DNA of 54,189 nt from the NCBI GenBank assembly GCA_002347485.1, contig DDXM01000050.1:1-54189 (forward strand). Reading direction: 5' to 3'. The stretch comes from Anaerolineaceae bacterium UBA2260 (lineage in GTDB: Bacteria; Chloroflexota; Anaerolineae; Anaerolineales; Anaerolineaceae). Made by a program: the position numbers and the translations under genes. The number at the start of each line of letters is the position of its first letter. Within the stretch, counting starts at the first letter, position 1. Under the pieces are notes generated by a model. It ran no database searches. It had not been told where the DNA came from and saw only the letters and a list, made by a program, of their open reading frames with translations. Below are positions 16,662 through 24,593 of this stretch, one piece after another.

Positions 16662-17524
16662 TTGAGATATTTATCCAGTAACAGGTTCAACTTATCTGCG
16701 GTCGTGGGATTGATCGCGGAACGGTTGGTGATGATGGCATTTTCGAGTGCATTGCGGCAATTGCAGTCGGTTTCAGCGGGGAGGTTGTCAACCAGCGAGG
16801 TGATGCTGCGTTGTGCGATCTCCGTGTTCTTTAAAAGCGTCTTCACAACCATCTCCACACTGACAACCTCTTCAGAAATATGCCACACATCGTAATCCGT
16901 GACGTGCGCCATCACAGCGTAACAAATCTCTGCTTCACGCGCCAGGAAAGCTTCCGGAGAGGTGGTCATGCCAATCAGCGACATGCCCCAGGCGCGATAC
17001 ACATTAGACTCGATCTTGGTGGAAAATCGCGGACCTTCGATGGTGATCATCGCGCCACCGCTGTGTACTGTGCAATCACAGCTTGATACTGCCTGGAAAA
17101 GGATCCTTGATAGGGTAGGGCAGAAGGGGTAAGCAGTGCTTATGTGAACGACAATACCTTCGCCAAAATACGAGCGTGCCCGGTGATGCGTATGATCAAA
17201 TAACTGATCCGGAATGACGATATTGCCAGGCGCGAAATCCTCGCGCAGTGAACCGCAGGCGCTCACCCCGATGATACGGTCCACGCCGAGCATTTTCATC
17301 GCCCAAATATTGGCGCGATAATTTACCTCTGTCGGTGAGATGGTGTGCCCGACGCCGTGGCGGGCGAGAAAGGCGACCGGTTTTCCATTTAGCTTGCCGA
17401 CCACAAGCGGAGCGCTTGGATAGCCGAAAGGAGTAAGCGGGTTGACCTGGCTGGTTTCTTCGAGAGAGGGAAAATCGTACAAACCGGAGCCGCCAATCAC
17501 CCCTAATACTGGTTTCTCATTCAT
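16658..17524 (-). CDS. mtnP: S-methyl-5'-thioadenosine phosphorylase
   Basis: Salvages methylthioadenosine from polyamine synthesis and SAM reactions to adenine and 5-methylthioribose-1-phosphate. The 288 aa length is normal. Motifs: GVIGGSGLYDF, ARHGVGHTISPTEVNYRANIWAMK, SACGSLRE, IEGPRFSTKIES, LIGMTTSPEAFLAREAEICYAVMAHVTDYDVWH. The Asp pair in VTDYD is the 6-aminopurine selector that separates MTAP from PNP. The start ATG is preceded by TAGGAGACTAAA. It is inserted between the FHA genes and the SEDS/PBP fusion, and its stop is coupled to the SEDS start. Confidence 0.93.
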   Translation of the reverse strand: MNEKPVLGVIGGSGLYDFPSLEETSQVNPLTPFGYPSAPLVVGKLNGKPVAFLARHGVGHTISPTEVNYRANIWAMKMLGVDRIIGVSACGSLREDFAPGNIVIPDQLFDHTHHRARSYFGEGIVVHISTAYPFCPTLSRILFQAVSSCDCTVHSGGAMITIEGPRFSTKIESNVYRAWGMSLIGMTTSPEAFLAREAEICYAVMAHVTDYDVWHISEEVVSVEMVVKTLLKNTEIAQRSITSLVDNLPAETDCNCRNALENAIITNRSAINPTTADKLNLLLDKYLK

Positions 17525-17543
17525 TTTAGTCTCCTAACGAGTT

Positions 17544-17975
17544 TTATGATTGCTGTTGTATTTCTATCGTCAGCAGCACTTTTCCGACGCGAATTTCGTC
17601 GCCGCTGATGAGGATCGTTGGCGTATCAATGCGTTCATCATTTAAGTACGTGCCATTTGTTGAGAGGAGGTCTTCGATCCACCACTGTTTATTGCGATAC
17701 CATAACCTGGCGTGCTGGTTTGAAACGGTTTCATCATCGACGAGAATCTCGCAAGCCGGGTCCCGCCCAATCCGCAATTCAGCCTGGAGGAAGACCTGTT
17801 TGTTATCCACGGATTCGTTTTCCTGCAGGACCGAGATGTAAGGAATCTTGCGAGAACCCAGGCTCTGGGTCTGGAATTTCAAATCCAACCAGAGTGTGTA
17901 AATTGCCCAGCCAAAAAAGGAGAGCAATACGATCAACAAAAGCGCGCGAAAAACCAGGATCAGAACGGCGGTCAT
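17544..17975 (-). CDS. Membrane-anchored FHA-domain protein (FhaB/FipA-like)
   Basis: A 143 aa protein with one N-terminal membrane helix (about residues 3-28), a short juxtamembrane segment and a C-terminal FHA phosphothreonine-binding domain (LRIGRDPACEILVDDETVSNQHARLWYRNKQWWIEDLLSTNGTYLNDERID, about 68-118). The GR, S-x-x-H and NG phosphothreonine-contact residues are all kept. Size, topology and position match actinobacterial FhaB. Its start overlaps the stop of the upstream FHA gene in ATGA. No Ser/Thr kinase is encoded in this window. Confidence 0.88.
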   Translation of the reverse strand: MTAVLILVFRALLLIVLLSFFGWAIYTLWLDLKFQTQSLGSRKIPYISVLQENESVDNKQVFLQAELRIGRDPACEILVDDETVSNQHARLWYRNKQWWIEDLLSTNGTYLNDERIDTPTILISGDEIRVGKVLLTIEIQQQS

Positions 17976-18766
17976 GAGTTATCCATTCCTTGGTTGAGGC
18001 TCTTGATTTGTGAGGTGATATTTCTTTGCGATTCCTCCGATAAAACCCGGTCGACCGTATAAATTATAGTGTAGCCAGCCAACGAAATCACATCTCCGGA
18101 TCGCAGAGTATGCCGGTCGATGCGGTTCCCATTGATAAACGTGCCGCCTGAAGAACCGACATCAAATATCACATAGTCATCCTTTACCTTGCGAATTTGG
18201 GCGTGGTTGCGCGAGACCCGCAGATCATTGACAACAATGTGATTGGAGGTCTTTCGTCCGATGTTGATGACACTGCCGGTTAACTGGATGGTCTTGTCTC
18301 CTTTTAAAATCAGTAACGGGACGCATTTTGCTGATGGATTGGGATTATCATCGCCTGATCCGTCGGATAAGCTCAGGACGCTCGTCTCTGTTTGAGGTCG
18401 AGAAGGGGATTCCTTTAAATAGATGGCGACTTCGTGCAACGCCAGCGATGGGTCAGCTTTCAGTAGAACTGAGGGTGTGGAGTGGAAGTGTGTCCCGAAT
18501 TCAGTGGCGGTCGTGATGAGCAGATTGGACAAGCTGGATTGCCAATCGGGTTGCTCTCGCCAGAGGTTCATTGTTTGAGGGTGCAGGTTGACGACGAAGA
18601 CAGGCGCCATCAATTGTTCCACGGGGATCGTGTTAATAAAAAGCTCCTGTATCGCAATGGATAGTTCATGGACAATCCTGTCATTGGGATTAGTCCACGG
18701 CAATAGCGAGGCGCTTGTTTCGAAGAGCGCGCGAATCCGTTTCTCGAGACGATCCAATTGATTCAT
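17972..18766 (-). CDS. fhaA: FhaA-like protein: DUF3662 N-terminus plus FHA domain
   Basis: A 264 aa cytosolic adaptor. The N-terminus (MNQLDRLEKRIRALFE, residues 1-115) matches the DUF3662/FhaA_N type. A low-complexity linker follows, then an FHA domain at about 165-245 (INIGRKTSNHIVVNDLRVSRNHAQIRKVKDDYVIFDVGSSGGTFING-like) with the conserved R, S-R-N-H and N-G. In actinobacteria FhaA binds phosphorylated MviN-type partners of lipid II export; here the same role is only inferred. I start at ATG 18766. A TATAAT box ends 7 bases before this ATG and there is no ribosome binding site, so the message may be leaderless. Confidence 0.85.
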   Translation of the reverse strand: MNQLDRLEKRIRALFETSASLLPWTNPNDRIVHELSIAIQELFINTIPVEQLMAPVFVVNLHPQTMNLWREQPDWQSSLSNLLITTATEFGTHFHSTPSVLLKADPSLALHEVAIYLKESPSRPQTETSVLSLSDGSGDDNPNPSAKCVPLLILKGDKTIQLTGSVINIGRKTSNHIVVNDLRVSRNHAQIRKVKDDYVIFDVGSSGGTFINGNRIDRHTLRSGDVISLAGYTIIYTVDRVLSEESQRNITSQIKSLNQGMDNS

Positions 18767-18773
18767 TTTAGTT

Positions 18774-18779
18774 ATTATA
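18774..18779 (-). promoter_or_regulatory. -10 box abutting the fhaA-like start (predicted leaderless)
   Basis: Minus strand TATAAT followed by AACTAAA and then ATG. With the usual 6-8 base distance from -10 to the start of transcription, the first transcribed base falls on or next to the A of the start codon. Confidence 0.5.
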
Positions 18780-18843
18780 ACCAAGGCTCACGATTCGTGT
18801 GTCGAGGTTCATACGAGGGGGCTCATTCCGCTGGTCACGAAAA

Positions 18844-19917
18844 CTAGCGACGAACCTTGCGCACATAGATCGGGTTGCTGAATATCCAACCACGTTTCTT
18901 GCCCAGGAAGTCAAGATAGGCTTCCACGCGATACGCTCCGGACTTGTTAATGGTCTTTGCCAGGTGATCCATGTTGCCCGCCTCAAAAATCGGGATCCCA
19001 TTGTGGATCAAGCGCAAGAACGCTTTTTGCGGGAGTTTTATCCGCAGCGTGGCACCAGATTCGAGATTTAGTTCGTCACCCATAGAGGCGGTAGTCTCGT
19101 TATTTTCCGCAGTGAAAATGAACCCGCGCGTTGAAGCCGGAAGATCATAACCAATAAATGAAGCACCCTTACCCAAAGCCTGGTAAATCATCTCCCGATC
19201 ATGGGAGATCTTACCGGTTAAAGGCGATTGGACGAGAAGATGGTTGTTGAGGGTGGAAAAATGATACCGGTATGGAAAAATGGTTTTTCGAAAAAAAACT
19301 GCCCGATAATTCAATGCATGTGAATCTGAACCTGCGACAGCCGTCACTTGACGACCCCCTGTCAGCAACTCATCCCATTTGGCGAGCGCTTGTGGAAGCG
19401 GCTGGTGCGGGATGCGCTGCGGGACAAAGGCGTACATGATCGCCTGGCGCATGTTCCTTACCACAGTCTTAAATTCGCTGAAACCGTTCCATAATTCGAT
19501 CCCGGTGAATCCCTCGACTTCCCACGATTCCCAGGTGATGTCGGTTTCGTTAAACAAGGGGAGAGCGTATTCATAAGGATGGGCGAGGAAGGTCAAACCC
19601 CCGGATCGATTGACCTGGTCAATCAGTTTTTGTGGATCATACGCGAATTGCGCAACTTCGCGCTCAAGCCCGAAGACCAGCATATGATTCTTTTGCGGCA
19701 TGCGGTCTTGATCGTGCACCTCTTCGCCGGTGAGTATTAAGACCCGCCGGTCATTCTCCTCCACATAACGTTCCATCCCTTTAACCCGGACGTTGTGGTC
19801 GGTGATGATGACGACATCCACGTCCGCCTTGAGCGCTTCTTGAGCGATATGGGTGTAATCACCCGTGCCATCAGAGTAAATGGTATGATTGTGCAGGTTG
19901 CAGACGATTTCTTCCAT
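18844..19917 (-). CDS. PHP-domain metal-dependent phosphoesterase
   Basis: A 357 aa protein with a PHP domain: CNLHNHTIYSDGTG (metal-binding HxH and downstream D), TDHN, LTGEEVHD, FLAHPYEY and GSDSHAL, the ordered metal ligands of the fold. The C-terminal 100 residues form a beta-rich extension (MGDELNLESGATLRIKLPQKAFLRLIHNG) common in stand-alone PHP proteins of this length. The substrate is unknown; it is not attached to a DNA polymerase. The start at 19917 has no clear ribosome binding site. It diverges from secG across 66 bases. Confidence 0.85.
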   Translation of the reverse strand: MEEIVCNLHNHTIYSDGTGDYTHIAQEALKADVDVVIITDHNVRVKGMERYVEENDRRVLILTGEEVHDQDRMPQKNHMLVFGLEREVAQFAYDPQKLIDQVNRSGGLTFLAHPYEYALPLFNETDITWESWEVEGFTGIELWNGFSEFKTVVRNMRQAIMYAFVPQRIPHQPLPQALAKWDELLTGGRQVTAVAGSDSHALNYRAVFFRKTIFPYRYHFSTLNNHLLVQSPLTGKISHDREMIYQALGKGASFIGYDLPASTRGFIFTAENNETTASMGDELNLESGATLRIKLPQKAFLRLIHNGIPIFEAGNMDHLAKTINKSGAYRVEAYLDFLGKKRGWIFSNPIYVRKVRR

Positions 19918-19921
19918 TAGG

Positions 19922-19951
19922 TTGACGATTTCCGGCCTTGAACGGTATAAT
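19922..19951 (+). promoter_or_regulatory. Sigma-70-type promoter for secG
   Basis: TTGACG (19922-19927), an 18-base spacer and TATAAT (19946-19951). This is one of only two promoters in the window with both boxes near consensus. Confidence 0.7.
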
Positions 19952-19983
19952 CTTCGGTGTTCTTAAATTTTAGGAGGAATATT

Positions 19984-20208
19984 GTGAACCTGTATATTGA
20001 CATCGCCTTAATTATAACTTCTGTGGCATTGATCGTGAGCGTGGTGTTGCAGAATAAAGGAATTGGTATGGGCGGTTTGACCGGATCGGACAGCGGTGGT
20101 ATGTTTACTGCGCGCCGGGGAATTGAAAAAACTCTCTTTTGGGTCACCATTATCCTAAGCGTTCTATTCTTCATCTTGACTGTTACCGCTGTTATACTTG
20201 AAGGGTAA
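19984..20208 (+). CDS. secG: Preprotein translocase subunit SecG
   Basis: Small accessory subunit of the SecYEG channel, 74 aa with two membrane helices (about residues 2-20 and 51-72). Between them is the conserved loop VVLQNKGIGMGGLTGSDSGGMFTARRG ending in TLFW, typical of SecG. The GTG at 19984 is chosen because TAGGAGGAATATT lies directly before it; the open frame extends further upstream without family similarity. A hairpin follows 37 bases after the stop. Confidence 0.93.
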   Translation: MNLYIDIALIITSVALIVSVVLQNKGIGMGGLTGSDSGGMFTARRGIEKTLFWVTIILSVLFFILTVTAVILEG

Positions 20209-20244
20209 CCGGAAATTATAAATTAACGAACCCAAGGATTCGAG

Positions 20245-20274
20245 GCGGCTAACCTTGAAGAAGGGTAGCCGCGT
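20245..20274 (+). terminator. Hairpin with short T run after secG (terminator or attenuator)
   Basis: CGGCTA pairs with TAGCCG, then an A-G mismatch, then CCTT pairs with AAGG around a GAAG loop (20245-20270), followed by CGTTTT. The hairpin lies within 20 bases of the next gene's start, leaving no room for a separate promoter, so it may act as a partial terminator inside an operon. Confidence 0.5.
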
Positions 20275-20287
20275 TTTAATACAAGTT

Positions 20288-21988
20288 ATGAAAAAATATC
20301 GCTGGCAGTTGCTTATTCTTTTTCTAACCGGAATTGTGGTTGGATTATTGTTGATCACGGAAAAACGCGGCGGTTTGGGAGAAGTGACCACACCTCAACC
20401 AGCCCAGGGTGGGGTATACACCGAAGCCCTGGTCGGCAACCTGCAGCGGTTAAACCCTCTTCTAGATGATGAGAACAGCGTTGACCGCGACGTCAATAGC
20501 TTGATCTTCTCCGGTCTGGTGCGCTTTAATGCGCGTGGCATTGCCGAGCCGGATCTGGCTGAATCGATCGGAGTGAGCCAGGATGGTCTGCTATACAACA
20601 TCACGCTGAAAGCGGATCTTTTCTGGCACGATGACGAACCGCTCACCACGCGGGATATTCTTTTCACGATTGAACAGATTCGTAACGGAAAAGGGTTTAT
20701 CAAGGACGATGTCAGAAATTTATGGAAGTCGGTGGAAGTTTATATTTTCGACGACCAGAATATGCAATTGAAACTTCCTGAAGCGTACGCTCCATTCATG
20801 GATTACCTCACCTTCGGTGTGGTGCCACAACACCTGTTTGATGGCATGACGATCGAGGAGATCGCTGAGTCTCCCCTCAATCTGCAGCCGATTGGCAGCG
20901 GACCGTATCAATTCGAGGAATTGATCATTGAGGAGTCTCGCGTGACCGGTATCAAGCTGCAGGCTTTCCCGAAATACGCGGGTGAGCAGCCTTACCTGCG
21001 GGAACTGGTATTTATGTATTATCCCGACCATCAAAGTGCTTACGCAGCTTTGCAAGAGGGAAGAGTGCAGGGGATCAGCGAAATACCGGCCAACATGGTG
21101 GAAAGCGCGTTGCTGAACCAGGACCTTAATGTATACACCGGTCGGCTTCCACGCATCAGCCTCGTTCTGCTCAACCTTGATGAGATCGGCGTACCTTACT
21201 TCCAGGAAGCTGAGGTTCGTAAAGCGCTGTTGATGGGAATTGACCGCAACAGGCTGGTGAACACATTGTTCAACGGTCAGGCGATCGTGGCCAACAGCGT
21301 GATCCTCCCAGGCACCTGGGCGTATAACGATCAGATTCCACAGATCGTGTACGATCCCCAAGGCGCAGCAGACCTTTTGAAAAACGCGGGATATGTGATC
21401 AGTGGAGAGACCTCCACGATTCGGGCGAAAGAGGAGGTTGAATTATCCTTCGTGCTTTCCTATCCAGATGACGATCTTCACCTTAGCCTTGCGCAAATGA
21501 TCAAGGAAGATTGGGAAAAGATCGGTGTCGCGGTCGAATTGGAAGCCGTTCCCCCGGATGTTTTCATCGAACAAAAATTGGTTCCACGCGCCTACGAGGC
21601 TGCCTTGATCGATCTCAACTTGAGCCAGACGCCGGATCCAGACCCCTACCCATTCTGGGACCTCGGGCAGGCGGAAAACGGCCAGAATTACTCCCAGTGG
21701 AACAACCGCCTGGCAAGCGATTCGATCGAACAGGCGCGAGTCACCACTGACCTGGCGGAAAGAGCCCGTTTGTATTACAACTTCCAGGCGATCTTTACTG
21801 AAGAGTTACCAGCGCTGCCTTTGTATTACCCGGTCTACAATTATGGAGTTTCTGCGCAGATCCAGGGCGTCGCGATGGGGCCGCTATTTGATACAAGCGA
21901 CCGCCTGGCAACCATTACCAAATGGTTCCTCGCAACGACGCGCGCGCCGCAAGCAGATGGATCAAGTCAAACCCCAACCGGTGACTGA
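20288..21988 (+). CDS. ABC transporter substrate-binding protein, family 5 (peptide/nickel type)
   Basis: A 566 aa extracytoplasmic solute receptor of the SBP_bac_5 family. Family marks are LVGNLQRLNPLLDDENSVDRDVNSLIFSGLVRF, the DILFTIEQI segment, GSGPYQFEEL, EVRKALLMGIDRNRLVN and LVFSYP/DL repeats in lobe 2. The N-terminus is basic with one membrane helix (KYRWQLLILFLTGIVVGLLLI) and no lipobox cysteine, so it is probably signal-anchored rather than a lipoprotein. No permease or ATPase gene is adjacent. ATG 20288 has a poor ribosome binding site; a TTG at 20255 inside the preceding hairpin, with GAGG ahead of it, is an alternative. Confidence 0.88.
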   Translation: MKKYRWQLLILFLTGIVVGLLLITEKRGGLGEVTTPQPAQGGVYTEALVGNLQRLNPLLDDENSVDRDVNSLIFSGLVRFNARGIAEPDLAESIGVSQDGLLYNITLKADLFWHDDEPLTTRDILFTIEQIRNGKGFIKDDVRNLWKSVEVYIFDDQNMQLKLPEAYAPFMDYLTFGVVPQHLFDGMTIEEIAESPLNLQPIGSGPYQFEELIIEESRVTGIKLQAFPKYAGEQPYLRELVFMYYPDHQSAYAALQEGRVQGISEIPANMVESALLNQDLNVYTGRLPRISLVLLNLDEIGVPYFQEAEVRKALLMGIDRNRLVNTLFNGQAIVANSVILPGTWAYNDQIPQIVYDPQGAADLLKNAGYVISGETSTIRAKEEVELSFVLSYPDDDLHLSLAQMIKEDWEKIGVAVELEAVPPDVFIEQKLVPRAYEAALIDLNLSQTPDPDPYPFWDLGQAENGQNYSQWNNRLASDSIEQARVTTDLAERARLYYNFQAIFTEELPALPLYYPVYNYGVSAQIQGVAMGPLFDTSDRLATITKWFLATTRAPQADGSSQTPTGD

Positions 21989-21989
21989 C

Positions 21990-22529
21990 ATGACCTACGA
22001 TGGGGAAGACGAGGATCGGAGATTTGTTGCCAGATCTGCGGAAGAACTGGCACAATACCTGTCCGCTGATGTCTTATTATGGCGCATGTCTGGAATCGAC
22101 TTGCCGCTCTGCCCCGGTAACCTGTTATTGGCTTTGAGAAAGTTAAGCGTTATTCGTGAATATGCGGAATTGACCTCCATTTCTCAGATCATGACCATGA
22201 TCGATCAACGATACACTCAGTGGCAAAAGAAAGTGAATCGGGAATTACCTATGAGGGGTAATCAATGGCAGGAACTGGTAAAGGATTTTCATCGAAATGG
22301 AGGCATTGATGCTTCCTTTTATTACAGTGTCAGGGTCAGGGTCATACTTGCGCTCCTTTCCATTGAAAGCCGTACGACCGATCACAAGGTGTTGCAGCAG
22401 ATTAACAGCGCGGATGAGGTTTTAGGGCTATTGGTACAACCAGGTGAATTTGCCTGGAATCCTGGATTGCGTAAAGCTTTCCCAAAGGAAACTTATCCTT
22501 ACTTATATTATGAACAGGCAGGTAAGTGA
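21990..22529 (+). CDS. Hypothetical protein
   Basis: Not recognised. The product is about 179 aa, soluble, acidic at the N-terminus (TYDGEDEDRRF) and helical later. It has no membrane helix, metal motif or nucleotide-binding loop. The start is ATG 21990, two bases after the previous stop and five bases behind GGTGA. An alternative ATG at 21957 would overlap the substrate-binding gene by 32 bases. It overlaps the next start by one base (TGATG), so it is co-transcribed and probably coupled to the adenosyltransferase gene. Confidence 0.65.
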   Translation: MTYDGEDEDRRFVARSAEELAQYLSADVLLWRMSGIDLPLCPGNLLLALRKLSVIREYAELTSISQIMTMIDQRYTQWQKKVNRELPMRGNQWQELVKDFHRNGGIDASFYYSVRVRVILALLSIESRTTDHKVLQQINSADEVLGLLVQPGEFAWNPGLRKAFPKETYPYLYYEQAGK

Positions 22530-23086
22530 TGAAAAAATTCTACACACGGACTGGTGATGATGGGAAGACCGGCATCCTGGGTGAAGGTCGGGTGGGGAAG
22601 TATGATCTGCGCATGGAAGCCCTGGGCACGTTGGATGAACTCTCCGCGGCACTGGGTCTGGCACGCAGCCTGCAAAGAGACCCTGATATCGGCCAGCGCA
22701 TTGTAGGTCTTCAGCGCAAACTTTATGAACTCATGGCTGAGGTGGCGGCATCGCCTGAGAACGCCGGCAAATTCGCCCAAATCAATGCTGACACACTTGC
22801 CAGCTTGGAAGAACTGATTGATCGTATCTCCATGCAGGTGGAAACGCCGGAAGGTTTCATTGTACCCGGTGAGTCGACTGGCAGTGCGGCGATTGCGCTG
22901 GCTCGCACCATCACCCGCCGGGCTGAACGCCGGGTAGCGGAATTGCTTGACCGGGGTGACCTGCAAAATCAGTATGTTTTGCGCTACTTAAACCGTTTAT
23001 CATCGCTTCTGTTCGTCATGGAGCTTGAACTGCTTAAGTCACAGAACTCTAAAGAACCTTTGATGGCAAAGGAAAAATCGGAATGA
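22529..23086 (+). CDS. PduO-type ATP:cob(I)alamin adenosyltransferase
   Basis: Adenosylates cob(I)alamin to coenzyme B12. At 185 aa it has the diagnostic N-terminal ATP loop FYTRTGDDGKTGILGEGRVGKYDLRMEALGTLDELSAALG and the helix motif ARTITRRAERRVAELLDRGDLQNQYVLRYLNRLSSLLFVME, with the conserved R, R-x-x-E-R and N-R-L-S-D/S positions. ATG 22529 follows AGGTAAG and overlaps the previous stop. No other cobalamin gene and no B12 riboswitch is visible nearby. Confidence 0.93.
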   Translation: MKKFYTRTGDDGKTGILGEGRVGKYDLRMEALGTLDELSAALGLARSLQRDPDIGQRIVGLQRKLYELMAEVAASPENAGKFAQINADTLASLEELIDRISMQVETPEGFIVPGESTGSAAIALARTITRRAERRVAELLDRGDLQNQYVLRYLNRLSSLLFVMELELLKSQNSKEPLMAKEKSE

Positions 23087-23787
23087 TCGGAACCCTCGTC
23101 AATACCGCCTGCATTATTGTCGGAGGATTTCTTGGTGTGCTGCTGGGTGCAAAATTAAATGACAATCTTAAACAAACCGTCGTAAGTGGCTTAGGGTTAT
23201 TTACTCTGGCGTACGCGGTATCTCTTTTTCTTGAGACGCAAAACGCTCTAATCGTATTGGGCAGTGTTGTGATCGGCATTCTGTTGGGTGAATGGTGGCG
23301 CATCGAAGATGGTCTGACCTGGCTAGGCATACGCCTGGAGGCAAAGTTCAATAAAGGCAATGGCGGGGCAACCGGTTCAACCCGATTCATTAAAGGTTTT
23401 CTCACCTCTACTCTTCTGTTTGTGATTGGACCGATGGCAATTTTAGGCTCGATCCAGGATGGTTTGAGCGGGGATTTCAACACCCTGCTAATCAAATCCG
23501 TACTGGATGGCTTCACCGCGATGGCGTTCGCTTCCACCCTGGGTGTGGGGGTAGTGTTCTCGGCTATACCAGTTTTTCTCTACCAGGGGTCGATCACTTT
23601 ACTGGCGCAACAAGTTCAGAAATTCGCGACACCGGAAATGATGAACGAATTAAGCGCTACCGGGGGTGTTATCCTTGCCGGATTGGCGATCAGCAGTATC
23701 CTGGAGATCAAGAAGATCCGTGTCGGTAATTTCCTGCCCGCATTGCTGATTGCTCCCCTGATCGTGTTCATTCTCAGTTTAATTTAA
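23083..23787 (+). CDS. DUF554-family membrane protein
   Basis: A 234 aa integral membrane protein with about six helices, rich in Gly and Ala. It begins MIGTLVNTACIIVGGFLGVLLGAKL and continues with VLGSVVIGILLGEWWRIE, FVIGPMAILGSIQDGLSGD and LLIKSVLDGFTAMAFASTLGVGV, which match the DUF554 (YdfK-like) family. The family function is unknown, although transport is suspected. The start overlaps the adenosyltransferase stop in ATGA. Confidence 0.85.
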   Translation: MIGTLVNTACIIVGGFLGVLLGAKLNDNLKQTVVSGLGLFTLAYAVSLFLETQNALIVLGSVVIGILLGEWWRIEDGLTWLGIRLEAKFNKGNGGATGSTRFIKGFLTSTLLFVIGPMAILGSIQDGLSGDFNTLLIKSVLDGFTAMAFASTLGVGVVFSAIPVFLYQGSITLLAQQVQKFATPEMMNELSATGGVILAGLAISSILEIKKIRVGNFLPALLIAPLIVFILSLI

Positions 23788-23789
23788 TA

Positions 23790-23811
23790 GACCCCGGTAA
23801 AAACCGAGGTC
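23790..23811. terminator. Bidirectional hairpin between convergent genes
   Basis: GACC-C-CGGT pairs with ACCG-A-GGTC around an AAAA loop, one mismatch in a 9-position stem. No strong T run follows on either strand, so termination may be partial. It fills the 42-base convergent gap. Confidence 0.5.
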
Positions 23812-23829
23812 CAATTTGCAACGAGAGAT

Positions 23830-24525
23830 TTATTTTGCGAGGCTGTCTTCGATAGCCTGCATCAGTTCATTGGCGTTAACGATCTTGCCGTCGATGAGAA
23901 AGGATGGCGTGTAGGATGCGCCTTGACTTGATGCGAATGTATTGGCATCCTCCACCGCCTGGGTGTATTTACCCGAAGTGAAGCAGGATTTGAATTCATT
24001 CATGTCGAGTTCCAGCGCTTCAGCGAAAGCGTTCAAGCGTTCTTTTGAGTACGCGCCCTGGTTTTCGCCATTATGGTTGGCAAAGACCATGTCATGGTAT
24101 TCCCAGAACATTCCCTGGTCATTCGCGCAATAGGCCGCTTCGGCGGCTTTTTTGGATTCATCCCAAGCCTGGCCTCGACCGAGGAAAGAAAATGGTGAAA
24201 AAGTATATTCAACCTTCCCGGTGGCAACATATTGTTCGATGATGGTGGGTTCCAACACGCTCCAATAATTGGCGCATGCCGGACACTGGAAATCGGCAAA
24301 TTCAACCACTTTCACCGGCGCTTCGGGGCTGCCAAGTGAAAAGCCATTCGTTTCTACACTGTACACGCGATTTGATGTGGCTATTTCGCCAACCGGCTTT
24401 AATTGTGTTGCGATTACGATTGCGACGATGATCACAACAAGGGCTGCGACGATCACGATCGAGGTAAGATTTTTATTTGATCCCTGTTGTTTCCTTCTTT
24501 GTTTGGCTATTTCTCTTTTTCCCAT
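23830..24525 (-). CDS. DsbA/BdbD-like thiol-disulfide oxidoreductase
   Basis: A 231 aa exported thioredoxin-fold protein. A basic N-terminus leads into one signal-anchor helix (LTSIVIVAALVVIIVAIVIAT). The catalytic motif is FADFQCPACANYW (CPAC, around residue 80), followed by a helical insertion (RGQAWDESKKAAEAAYCANDQGMFWEYHDMVF) and the cis-Pro segment ASYTPSFLIDG. It probably introduces disulfides into secreted proteins. ATG 24525 follows ATGGAGGCATA. A TTGTCT-17-TTTATC promoter (24538-24566, minus) is possible. Confidence 0.92.
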   Translation of the reverse strand: MGKREIAKQRRKQQGSNKNLTSIVIVAALVVIIVAIVIATQLKPVGEIATSNRVYSVETNGFSLGSPEAPVKVVEFADFQCPACANYWSVLEPTIIEQYVATGKVEYTFSPFSFLGRGQAWDESKKAAEAAYCANDQGMFWEYHDMVFANHNGENQGAYSKERLNAFAEALELDMNEFKSCFTSGKYTQAVEDANTFASSQGASYTPSFLIDGKIVNANELMQAIEDSLAK

Positions 24526-24593
24526 TATGCCTCCATAGATAAAGTTGATTTTCTCATATTAGACAAAAAATGTCCAGTATTTGCTTTCACCGG

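Noticed and set aside
17808..17816. DnaA-box-like TTATCCACG
   Set aside because: It is a single copy inside the FHA gene with no AT-rich unwinding region or cluster, so it is not an origin.
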